From Bacteroidales bacterium (GTDB lineage: Bacteria; Bacteroidota; Bacteroidia; Bacteroidales; PUMT01): 61,000 nt of DNA. Below the pieces are notes generated by a model. It did not search any database. It had not been told where the DNA came from and saw only the letters and a program-made list of their open reading frames with translations. The stretch covers positions 1-61,000 of the forward strand of contig SLPB01000061.1 in assembly GCA_007132225.1 (NCBI GenBank). Reading direction: 5' to 3'. The position numbers and the translations under genes were made by a program. Below, one piece after another: positions 28,486 through 36,867 of this stretch (positions are counted from its first letter, which is position 1; every line of letters starts with the position of its first letter).

Positions 28486-29181
28486 GTGGCAAAAAAGAAA
28501 CTGCAAAGATTTGCTGAAATTCCGAAATTCAATAATGTTGTACAGGCCGGTGTAGATGAGGTGCTTAACAATGAACATCGTTTGTGCGGGAAATGGGGCG
28601 AATTTTTTTTCTGTTCACCAAATCCAATTGTTATTGAACTTGGATGCGGGAAAGGTGAGTACACCGTAGGACTGGCAAATTTATTTCCGGAAAGGAATTT
28701 TTTGGGTGTGGATATTAAGGGATCAAGAATATGGTCCGGCGCCCGGCATGCATATGAGAATAAAATGCAGAATGTCGGATTTTTGCGGACCCGTATAGAA
28801 ATGATTTCTTCATTTTTTGAAAGAGAAGAGATAGATCAGATATGGCTTACATTTCCGGATCCTCAACTTAAAAAGGCCAGGAAGAGGCTTACATCACCAG
28901 CATTTTTGAATCGTTACCGCCGATTTCTCAGGAGCGGCGGACCGGTTCACCTGAAAACAGACAGTCTTGAGCTTCACAATTACACCCTTTCGGTTATCAG
29001 GGCAAACGGACTTGAATTGCTTGAAGCAACCACTGACCTCTATAGTTCTGTGCATGCCAGGGAGGAAAATTCCATAAAAACATATTATGAAACCAGGTAC
29101 CTTGAACAGGGAAAGTCTATCTGCTACCTTAAGTTCAAAGTTGATTGTTTAAAAGAAATTGAAGATCCTGATGAAAACTGA
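28486..29181 (+). CDS. trmB: tRNA (guanine-N7-)-methyltransferase
   Basis: A 231-residue SAM-dependent enzyme that makes m7G46 in tRNA. It shows the SAM-binding motif VIELGCGKGEYTVGLA, then FLGVDIKGSRIWSGA, the catalytic FPDPQLKKARKRL block, and a C-terminal YETRYLEQGKSI. Initiation is at GTG (28486), 23 bases after gldH. The length is normal for the family. Confidence 0.95.
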   Translation: MAKKKLQRFAEIPKFNNVVQAGVDEVLNNEHRLCGKWGEFFFCSPNPIVIELGCGKGEYTVGLANLFPERNFLGVDIKGSRIWSGARHAYENKMQNVGFLRTRIEMISSFFEREEIDQIWLTFPDPQLKKARKRLTSPAFLNRYRRFLRSGGPVHLKTDSLELHNYTLSVIRANGLELLEATTDLYSSVHAREENSIKTYYETRYLEQGKSICYLKFKVDCLKEIEDPDEN

Positions 29182-29214
29182 ATTTTTCGCCAGATTCTAT
29201 TAAACCTGATTTAT

Positions 29215-29550
29215 TTGATTGAAAACAAGGGGTTTTTTGAAAAGGTTTATTACGTAACATCGCTAATACCCCCGGGAAGAGTGAGTACCTACGGGGCTAT
29301 TGCCCGATATCTCGGGGCTGCCGGTTCTGCACGAATGGTCGGATGGGCGTTGAACAACTGCCATGATTCTGGTGAATTCATTCCTGCTCACAGGGTGGTA
29401 AACCGCAATGGTATTCTTACCGGGAAACATCATTTTGGCACAGCAAATGCCATGAAGCAACTCCTGGAAAATGAGAATGTTGAGGTTGAAGACGATAAAG
29501 TATTAAATTTTGCCCAAATATACTGGGATCCCTGCAGGGAACTTAAATAA
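29215..29550 (+). CDS. Alkyltransferase-like (ATL) protein, MGMT fold without the active cysteine
   Basis: A 111-residue protein with the DNA-binding fold of O6-alkylguanine-DNA alkyltransferases: PPGRVSTYGAIARYLG, the recognition helix around SARMVGWAL, and the active-site loop. That loop reads IPAHRVV, with Ala58 where methyltransferases have the acceptor Cys (PCHR). Such ATL proteins bind alkylated guanine and flag it for nucleotide excision repair rather than repairing it themselves. It starts with TTG, 33 bases after trmB, and is the last gene of the run. Confidence 0.9.
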   Translation: MIENKGFFEKVYYVTSLIPPGRVSTYGAIARYLGAAGSARMVGWALNNCHDSGEFIPAHRVVNRNGILTGKHHFGTANAMKQLLENENVEVEDDKVLNFAQIYWDPCRELK

Positions 29551-29558
29551 CCAGGATA

Positions 29559-30524
29559 TTAGTTCCCGGGTGATCCCTTTTTAAGAGGAAAAGGGATCAT
29601 ATCCTTTATATTCTCCAGTAGCTCTCTATTCCTGAAACCGACAAACCAGGGATTAAGATTATCTTTTTTATTATAGATAAGCTGCTGCCCGGTATTGGCA
29701 GCCTGAACAACCCCTCCCCCGGCAGCAAGCACTATTGCATGTCCTGCAGCAGTATCCCATTCCCAAATATTTGTAAACCTGGGATATATATCAGCTTCAC
29801 CCTCGGCAAGCATACACAGTTTAATGGAGCTGCCGGTGGTAACAATCCTGGTATCATGGTATCTTTTACTGAATTCATTAATAAAGCGGCGGGTCCGTTC
29901 ATCCGGGAAAGACCGGCTGGCCACTATTCCGTAACCCTTTTTGCTGGTGAAGGGAAGCTGAATGCCATTTTCAAGCCAATTTATATCAGAGGGCACATTT
30001 ACCCAGAACCTGTTATCCGTTCCGGGGCCCTGTTTGCCGGTTAAAATATTGTTAACAGCATCGCCAAAAGAGCCATAAGCTAAATTGTTCAAGGCAGAAG
30101 CGTTATTAAAACGCCATGAGCCGAAATTTTTAATTCCGGCATACAAAATATCCCTGACCGGCACATACACCACCCCGGACCAGGGCTGCTGATCAGCTAT
30201 AAGAGCTATATTAACGGTAAATTCGCCGGTGCCATCAATAAATTCCCTTGTCCCATCCAGGGGGTCAACAAGCCAGAAACGTTTCCATGATTTCCTTTTC
30301 CTGTAGGATACAGACCGTCCCTCTTCGCTTAAAACCGGCAGTCCGGTATCCTCAAGCAGGGAGGTTATTACTTTATCAGCCCTGATATCTGCAGTGGTAA
30401 CAGGAGATTCATCGGCCTTGGCATCAATATTATAATCGTTACTCCTGCCGATATCCATAATTTCCAGGCCTGCCTTTAGCGCAGCAAGGATGGAAATATT
30501 AAGCAATTTCCCGTAGTCATCCAT
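29559..30524 (-). CDS. cysQ: 3'(2'),5'-bisphosphate nucleotidase (CysQ-like)
   Basis: A 321-residue protein of the inositol monophosphatase fold. Metal-binding blocks are LSEEGRSV, then DPLDGTREF, and later WEWDTAAGHAI. The TREF ending of the second motif favours CysQ over true inositol monophosphatases. It hydrolyses 3'-phosphoadenosine-5'-phosphate to AMP and so controls a by-product of sulfate activation. No sulfate assimilation gene lies nearby. The stop is eight bases from that of the convergent ATL gene. Confidence 0.9.
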   Translation of the reverse strand: MDDYGKLLNISILAALKAGLEIMDIGRSNDYNIDAKADESPVTTADIRADKVITSLLEDTGLPVLSEEGRSVSYRKRKSWKRFWLVDPLDGTREFIDGTGEFTVNIALIADQQPWSGVVYVPVRDILYAGIKNFGSWRFNNASALNNLAYGSFGDAVNNILTGKQGPGTDNRFWVNVPSDINWLENGIQLPFTSKKGYGIVASRSFPDERTRRFINEFSKRYHDTRIVTTGSSIKLCMLAEGEADIYPRFTNIWEWDTAAGHAIVLAAGGGVVQAANTGQQLIYNKKDNLNPWFVGFRNRELLENIKDMIPFPLKKGSPGN

Positions 30525-30617
30525 CTTATAAAATTAATCCTGCCTGTTATGCCGGGAACATCCGGATATTTTATCATATTTACAGGCAGGAAATAGCATT
30601 GGCCGGATGAATTAAAC

Positions 30618-31664
30618 TCAGTTAATTATGGGGGTAAGCAACATATTTCGGAATGATACCGGCCCATGGTCCCCCTGCAGGAAAATCGGGCCGGGAGCAA
30701 ATACATCTGACTGAATGGCACCCCCGGTAGGTCCGTACACAGGCTGATTGTCGATGATAGTAATGTTGTTAAGAACAACTGTCACATGCCTGTCAACCAA
30801 TGTGATATCCATCGACTGCCATTCGCCGGCGGGCTTTTCCGCGGCAACCAGGGGAGATATACGGCTGTAAAGACCTCCCATATGATGGCTGCTGGGTTCC
30901 ATACCATATGAATCCAGAATCTGAATTTCGTACATGCCCCTCAGATAGACTCCCGAGTTACTGCCTTCTGGAACATTGACCTCAAGTGTGAGATTGAAAT
31001 CCTCAAACTCATCTGTTGTCCGCAAGTTTCCGTATCTGATACGGGGTTCCCCGGGAACCTGCATTGCATCATTAAGCAGAATGCCATCAACGGCCTTCCA
31101 TCCGTTTACACGGTCATCCCCGATTAGTTCCCAGCCTGTGAGATCAACTCCATTAAACAGCTCAACAGGCTCACCGAGCTCAAGAGCAGAAAGATCAGGT
31201 GCAGGAGGAACATCAGGCAGTTTTACACCCTGGAAAAAGGATGAATCAATTCCAATGCCACCGGCCCGCGGCACCATGAAGTAACCAGTGATACTTTCCC
31301 CGTCTGCTCTGGCCTCTATCCAGCTGGTAACTGTATGAACCCTTGGTGTATCATCAGTTGCTGTGTCCCTTCTCCGGTTTGAGGTGCGGGTAACATGCAA
31401 AACACCCTCCTCTGTAAGAAAAATGTGTGCAACAGGAGATACGCTGCCTCCCCTCCAAAGCAGGTCAGCATCAAGGTAACTATCTTCCTGGCGCACATCA
31501 AGCCATCCAACACCACTGCCATCGATATCAAAGCTCCAGTGGCCGGTAAATTTGCTAATATCGGCATTACTCTGAGGGTCATCATTTCCGGCAGTCTGAT
31601 CCTGGCAGGAAATAAACGGCATAAAAACAGCAATCACTAACAAACTGAAAAAAATTGTTCTCAT
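30618..31664 (-). CDS. DUF1080 lipoprotein, probable 3-keto-glycoside hydrolase
   Basis: A 348-residue lipoprotein with lipobox FISC near 20. About 35-150 forms an N-terminal beta domain; about 165-348 is the DUF1080 concanavalin-like domain with LFNGVDLTGWE, NSGVYLRGMYEIQI and GPIFLQGDHGPV. DUF1080 proteins of gut Bacteroides have been shown to hydrolyse 3-keto-glycosides, so a hydrolase role is likely, with an unknown substrate. It lies downstream of a Gfo/Idh/MocA oxidoreductase on the same strand. The 174-base gap contains a minus-strand TATATTTG (31751-31758) that could be a -7 box, so it may have its own promoter. Confidence 0.87.
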   Translation of the reverse strand: MRTIFFSLLVIAVFMPFISCQDQTAGNDDPQSNADISKFTGHWSFDIDGSGVGWLDVRQEDSYLDADLLWRGGSVSPVAHIFLTEEGVLHVTRTSNRRRDTATDDTPRVHTVTSWIEARADGESITGYFMVPRAGGIGIDSSFFQGVKLPDVPPAPDLSALELGEPVELFNGVDLTGWELIGDDRVNGWKAVDGILLNDAMQVPGEPRIRYGNLRTTDEFEDFNLTLEVNVPEGSNSGVYLRGMYEIQILDSYGMEPSSHHMGGLYSRISPLVAAEKPAGEWQSMDITLVDRHVTVVLNNITIIDNQPVYGPTGGAIQSDVFAPGPIFLQGDHGPVSFRNMLLTPIIN

Positions 31665-31838
31665 AATATATTCGGGATTAGGTTATAAAATTTCTGAAAA
31701 ATTCTGCTCTATCATAGAAATATCCGTTGTGATAACAGGGAAATATAATTCAAATATAAGGATTCTTTACAAATAGAAGTCCGCATTTATCTTTCCATAT
31801 TTGCAAATCTTTATCCGCAATCCTTATGATAAAAAGTC

Positions 31839-33185
31839 TTATGATGATGGAGCCCTGCCTGGAACGGGTGCTACAGGCTCAATCTCTACAGGTCCCATCC
31901 TGTATTCTTCAGGCCCAAGCCTTAAATTTGAGCTCATAATACTTTCAAGGGTAATATCCTCCCCGGTGTATGCTGATTCTCTCCCCATAATGCATGTCAG
32001 TGTTGAGGATGCAAGAGTATCAGCTTCATTAACAGGGTTATCGGTGCGGATGGCGGTCACAAGATTTATCATTTCCTGATCATAGGGAGACACTGGCACC
32101 CTGTCCATTGGCAGGCCGTCTTCATCCGTTGGATATTCATACTCCCATAATATATTACCCTCATAATCCATTATCCGGTTTTGGCAATTTGTATATCCCC
32201 TGGTTCCGTAAATTACCTGAGATACATTGTTGGTGCACCCGTCAATTTCACGGCACATTCCATGATAACTCTTCTGATCGTCAAATACATAATCCACACT
32301 GAAGAAATCGTACATGTTGCCAGAAGGCCTGTGATGCCGTCCTCCCATTCCGGTTGCCCGTATGGGGTATTTTTCAAAGAACCAGTTTAAAATATCAATC
32401 TGATGAATAAGCAGATTAACAATTGAATCGCCTGTGAGCCAGGCCCAGTTTGGCCGGTTCCTTATCATGGCCTCCATGTCGCTCCACCCTTCCTGTCTTC
32501 TGATGACAGGTGGTGCACCCCTGTTATAATAACAATTGGCTGATATGAGGTCTCCTATGGCCCCGTTTTTTATCTTGCTGAAAGTTTTGACATAATCGTG
32601 CTGATGCCGGTATTGGGTGCCTGCAACAACACACAGCCTGGCTGATTCAGCCATTTTACCTGTTGCCATTACTGATCTGGCACCGACAGGGTCAACACCG
32701 GCAGGCTTTTCAATAAAGGCATGTTTTCTTGCCTGTATAGCTGCTTCGAAGTGCCTGGGCCTGAAATGTGAAGGGGCAGCTTCAAGGATTATATCAATAT
32801 CGGAATCTATTACCTGCTTGTATGCATCAAATCCCAAAAAACAATTTTGATCGGGGATATCGACATTATGGCTTTTTTTCAGAGATTCCCTGCAATTGTC
32901 AAGACGATCCTGGAAAACATCTGCAAGTGCTGTTACCTGCAGATTGGGCCCTGAATTGAGAAAGTTAATTGCCGCCCCGGTACCTCTGCCCCCGCATCCT
33001 ATTAATCCCGCTTTTAAGGGTGGGCCGTCAGGTGCCTTTATAGGAAAATCAGGCGCTTCATAACGTTCACCTGATGGTGTACAGGCAGTAAAAAAAGATT
33101 TTGACAAGACGGCACCTATTAATCCAAGGGAAAAAGCATCCCCGATAAATTTTCTCCTACCCGGTGATTTAGCTTTATCATCCAT
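31839..33185 (-). CDS. Gfo/Idh/MocA-family oxidoreductase with Tat leader
   Basis: A 448-residue NAD(P)-dependent oxidoreductase. It begins with a Tat-type leader (GRRKFIG, hydrophobic region, FFTAC), so it is probably exported folded and may be lipid-anchored at that Cys. The Rossmann motif AGLIGCGGRGTGAA, the EKP catalytic lysine motif (FIEKPAG), and the HQIDILNWF histidine follow. The family oxidises sugars or cyclitols; exported members in Bacteroidota are often linked to oxidation of glycosides at C3. It is upstream of the DUF1080 gene, fitting a two-step oxidise-then-cleave route. Confidence 0.9.
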   Translation of the reverse strand: MDDKAKSPGRRKFIGDAFSLGLIGAVLSKSFFTACTPSGERYEAPDFPIKAPDGPPLKAGLIGCGGRGTGAAINFLNSGPNLQVTALADVFQDRLDNCRESLKKSHNVDIPDQNCFLGFDAYKQVIDSDIDIILEAAPSHFRPRHFEAAIQARKHAFIEKPAGVDPVGARSVMATGKMAESARLCVVAGTQYRHQHDYVKTFSKIKNGAIGDLISANCYYNRGAPPVIRRQEGWSDMEAMIRNRPNWAWLTGDSIVNLLIHQIDILNWFFEKYPIRATGMGGRHHRPSGNMYDFFSVDYVFDDQKSYHGMCREIDGCTNNVSQVIYGTRGYTNCQNRIMDYEGNILWEYEYPTDEDGLPMDRVPVSPYDQEMINLVTAIRTDNPVNEADTLASSTLTCIMGRESAYTGEDITLESIMSSNLRLGPEEYRMGPVEIEPVAPVPGRAPSS

Positions 33186-33712
33186 AACAGTTTATTTAAT
33201 ATTGATTAATTAATAGATTTTTTTGATCCCTATCAAAATTAAAAAAATAATAGGAGAACTTTCACCCGGTTTAATGGCATTTAATAGCAGTTAAATATTT
33301 TCTCTTTTGTCATTAAAATATTGAATAAACTATTGTTTTCAAATTTAAATTCAGATATTTACTAAGGCATGGTATTCATATTCAGTATTTCACTCTCATG
33401 GAACCCGCATGTTTATTCATGCTATTTTGTTTGCCGAAGGCTGATGCGGGATTCATATTATTACATACCTGTTTTTTCCCTTTTCTAAACAGTTCATTGT
33501 CATGCATTTTTTCTGGTCATGAACCGACTATGTTTTATCTTCAATTATTTATTATTTATATTTGTAGCCAGATTAAATTTAGTTTAAATACTAATAGCTG
33601 GAATTTAATTGTGAAGATTCTTAAAACCGGGAGTATTATAAAATAAATTTATATATGTCAATTCTTTAGCTGGTTTTAATACTATAAAATATATCTTAAA
33701 ATAAGTTTAATT
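33186..33712. other. Long AT-rich divergent intergenic region before nfu
   Basis: About 527 bases. The 82-codon ORF at 33398-33646 has no protein-like features and I do not call it. A short hairpin TTTTGAT/ATCAAAA lies at 33221-33238 near the start of the oxidoreductase gene. TTAAAACC (33621-33628) and GGTTTTAA (33672-33679) form a wider inverted repeat. A candidate promoter is at 33533-33564. Confidence 0.45.
33533..33564 (+). promoter_or_regulatory. Candidate promoter upstream of nfu
   Basis: TTTT at 33533-33536, 20 bases, then TATATTTG at 33557-33564, a full match to TAnnTTTG. It would give a leader of about 140 bases. The region is so AT-rich that chance cannot be excluded. Confidence 0.3.
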
Positions 33713-33958
33713 ATGGAAAATAGTGTGAAGGAAGAATTACTGGTAAGAGTTAATGAATCCCTTGAAAAGGTAAGACCCTATTTGCAGGCCGACGGGGGTG
33801 ATATTGAAATTGTCGAACTAACTGATGACAATGTGTTAAGGGTCAAATTAACCGGAGCATGTCATGGCTGTCCCTTTAGCATGCAAACACTTAAGGCTGG
33901 TGTGGAGCAGGCTGTTAAAAGCGATGTGCCTGAAATTAAGGAGGTTGTATCAGATTAG
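33713..33958 (+). CDS. nfu: NifU-like C-terminal domain protein (Nfu)
   Basis: An 81-residue single-domain protein with RPYLQADGGDIEIVEL and the cysteine pair CHGC at 50-53, which binds a bridging [4Fe-4S] cluster between two subunits. Nfu proteins carry Fe-S clusters to target enzymes. The size is typical of the minimal form. It stands alone in front of the secretion cluster with a 163-base gap. Confidence 0.94.
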   Translation: MENSVKEELLVRVNESLEKVRPYLQADGGDIEIVELTDDNVLRVKLTGACHGCPFSMQTLKAGVEQAVKSDVPEIKEVVSD

Positions 33959-34121
33959 CTTTCTTTTTTTTCCACTGCAACAAAATATGTTAAGAATTTT
34001 GCAGTTATTGTATTAAATTCATTAAAGCTCTCTGCCTGATTTGTTACTTATAAAATGAACTGATCTCAGTTGGAGGATCTATATTGATTGCTGAAGTATA
34101 AACCTTCAAATAACTGCAAAT

Positions 34122-36779
34122 ATGTGTGTAAGGCTGAAGATATTCTCTCTTTTCTCCCTTTTTCTGCTCATTACCTCATGCTCCACACAGAAGAACAATC
34201 TTTTCACCAGAACATATTTTCAGGTCACTTCCCGGTATAACACATTTTTCAACGGCAGGGAGAGTTTCAGGACTGGCGTGCAAAGGTTAGAAAATCAGTT
34301 TAGTTATGATTATAACAGAATACTGCCGGTTTTTCTGTATACCGATCCTGATATTGCCAGATCAATCGCCCCGGAGATGGACAGAGCTATTGAAAAGTCT
34401 TCCAAAATCATTACAAACAAATCCATTACAGTAAAGCCTAAAGAGGGTGGAGGATTGTTTGGAAGAGGAGACGGGGATTTCCATAAACAGAACGAATATA
34501 ACCGGTGGGTAAGAGAAAGCTATCTTCTTGCCGGTAAGGCTCATTTTTACAAACATGATTATATTCCTGCTGCCCAGGCCTTTCTTTTTATAATCCGGGA
34601 ATACCACATGAACCCCATCAGGCATGAGGCAAAGATTTGGCTGGCAAGAACATACAATGAAAGAGGGAGGTATAACGAGGCCAGATTACTTTTTGAGGAA
34701 ATGCTCAATGACCCTGAATTCAATTCTGACCTTAGGGTTGAACTATATTCTACCATAGCCGATTACCATCTTAAGCAGGATCAGCTGAAAGAGGCTTCGG
34801 TAAACCTGGAAAAGGCTCTTGAAAATACAAGGCGAAAAGAGAGGCGCATACGATATACCTATATTCTTGGCCAGTTGTATGAACGATCCGGCAATTATCA
34901 TAAAGCTTCCGAATATTACGGCCGCGTAGTCAGTATGAACCCTCCATATGAAATGGCTTTCAATGCACGGATTAGTCAGACAGGAGTTTTCCAGGAAGGT
35001 GAAGGGAATGTAACAAATATGATAAATGATCTTGAAAGTATGCTGAAAGATGATAAGAACCGTGACTATCAGGATCAGATTTATTATGCACTTGGAAATA
35101 TCTATCTGCGCAATAACGATGAGGCAAATGCACTCAGGTATTATGCCATGTCGGCAGCAGCGGCCGGACCGGCATCTTCTCAGAAAGCTGTTTCTTATCT
35201 TGCTCTTGCTGATATTTATTTCCAATACCCTGACTATATTACAGCTCAGGCATATTACGATTCTGCAGTAACCAATATGGGACAGGAGTTTCCTGATCAG
35301 AGGGCTATCCGGGAGAAAAGCATTATTCTCAGAGAGCTGGTAAGTAATATAAGTCTTTATGAATTAGAGGACAGCCTGCAATTTCTCGCACAAATGAACG
35401 AAGCCGGGCGCAATAGTAAAATAGACGATATTATAGCACGGGCAAAGCAGGAGGAAGCAGATGCCCTCGAGCAGGAACGGATTACTCAGCAAACCCCGCA
35501 ATACCAGGCGGCACGGATATCTCAGGCTGCCCGCCGGCAGGCGGAGCGTTCCGGTGGGGGCAACTGGTATTTTTATAACCAGTCCGCTGTTAATTTTGGT
35601 CAGAATGAATTTGAATCACTATGGGGCAACCGTCAACTGGAAGATAACTGGAGACGGTCGAACAGGCAGGTCATTTCTACTGATGAGTTTGCCTTGACCG
35701 ATGCAGAAGATTTAATTGACGGTACGGAGGATGAAGAAATTACAGACACAGAAAGCCGGGATTATTATTTGAGAAACATACCCCTCACCGAAGAAGATTT
35801 GCAAGCTTCACACAGAAGGATACAGGATGCGCTGTTCAATATGGGAGTTATATACAGGGACGATTTTCAGGATTATGAACGATCCATTGAGGCCTATGAA
35901 TTACTCGTCAGTCGTTATCCGGAGGGGATATATACCCTGTCAGCATATTATGACCTTTATTCAGTTCATCTTCTTAATAATGATCAACGTGGAGCAGAGT
36001 TTTACAAAAACCTTATAGTTTCCCGATATCCCGGTTCTTCTTACTCCGCCATGCTTACCAATCCTGATTATTTTAAAGAGCATAAGCAGAAAATGCTGGA
36101 AGCAGAACTTTATTATGAGAATACATTTAATCTTTTCCGGGAACATAAATATGCGGAGGTAGAAGAGAGGGCTGTTTACGCTTCAGCAACATGGCCGGAA
36201 AGTGATCTTATTCCCAGGTTCGAGTATCTCCGGACACTCTCTTATGGTTCACGCGGAAACATTCCCCTTTTCAGGGAGAAGCTGGAGAATTATATAAACA
36301 CCTATCCTGAAACAGAAATGGCTGAAAATGCAATCCAGTTTGTTGCTTATCTTGAAGAGGACTACCCTGAAACAATAAGTAAGAGCGGTCTTCCTGTTAT
36401 AAGTGATATATACAAACCCGACCAGATAGGGGAGCATTATTTTGTAGTAGTTGTTGATAACATTCAGGATATGATAAACAGAATGGTTTTCAATATTGTA
36501 AATTTCAATGTGGACCAGTATGCCAGGCTAAATCTTAACATAAGCAGTATAGGGTTCAGCTCCAATTATCAGCTTTTAAGGGTGGATGGATTAACTGATA
36601 TACCTGCAGCACTTGATTATATGAACCGGTTTTCAGGTTCAAATCAGATTTTTTCAGAAACCGGAAGCGGTGACTTCCCTATGTTTATAATATCCCCTGA
36701 AAACTATAATTTGTTTATGCAGGATAAAAACATCCCTTCCTATCTGAATTTTTTTAATGATGAATATCTTAACCGGTAG
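34122..36779 (+). CDS. TPR lipoprotein of the type IX secretion system, SprE/PorW-like
   Basis: An 885-residue protein with a signal peptide and lipobox ITSC (near 20). The mature start, CSTQKNNLFTR followed by YNTFFNGRESF, matches the SprE/PorW style. Several TPR-like helical hairpins follow (about 120-420, 560-680), for example AKIWLARTYNERGRYNEARLLFEE and ALFNMGVIYRDDFQDYERSIEAYE, with acidic linkers near 530-570. SprE (Flavobacterium) and PorW (Porphyromonas) are needed for type IX secretion and link the outer-membrane ring to the inner-membrane motor. The next gene is porX. The exact family name is by pattern memory. Confidence 0.82.
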   Translation: MCVRLKIFSLFSLFLLITSCSTQKNNLFTRTYFQVTSRYNTFFNGRESFRTGVQRLENQFSYDYNRILPVFLYTDPDIARSIAPEMDRAIEKSSKIITNKSITVKPKEGGGLFGRGDGDFHKQNEYNRWVRESYLLAGKAHFYKHDYIPAAQAFLFIIREYHMNPIRHEAKIWLARTYNERGRYNEARLLFEEMLNDPEFNSDLRVELYSTIADYHLKQDQLKEASVNLEKALENTRRKERRIRYTYILGQLYERSGNYHKASEYYGRVVSMNPPYEMAFNARISQTGVFQEGEGNVTNMINDLESMLKDDKNRDYQDQIYYALGNIYLRNNDEANALRYYAMSAAAAGPASSQKAVSYLALADIYFQYPDYITAQAYYDSAVTNMGQEFPDQRAIREKSIILRELVSNISLYELEDSLQFLAQMNEAGRNSKIDDIIARAKQEEADALEQERITQQTPQYQAARISQAARRQAERSGGGNWYFYNQSAVNFGQNEFESLWGNRQLEDNWRRSNRQVISTDEFALTDAEDLIDGTEDEEITDTESRDYYLRNIPLTEEDLQASHRRIQDALFNMGVIYRDDFQDYERSIEAYELLVSRYPEGIYTLSAYYDLYSVHLLNNDQRGAEFYKNLIVSRYPGSSYSAMLTNPDYFKEHKQKMLEAELYYENTFNLFREHKYAEVEERAVYASATWPESDLIPRFEYLRTLSYGSRGNIPLFREKLENYINTYPETEMAENAIQFVAYLEEDYPETISKSGLPVISDIYKPDQIGEHYFVVVVDNIQDMINRMVFNIVNFNVDQYARLNLNISSIGFSSNYQLLRVDGLTDIPAALDYMNRFSGSNQIFSETGSGDFPMFIISPENYNLFMQDKNIPSYLNFFNDEYLNR

Positions 36780-36867
36780 TTGCCGTGTCTGAGGCTTTAT
36801 AAGGTTGCTGCACAGATTATTAGTCATTAATCAGATAGGTTGTCATTATCACAAATTAATTACGCCA

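Noticed and set aside
33398-33646. 82-codon ORF in the intergenic region before nfu
   Set aside because: Skewed composition (Phe, Cys, Leu, Ile), no family resemblance and a likely promoter within it.
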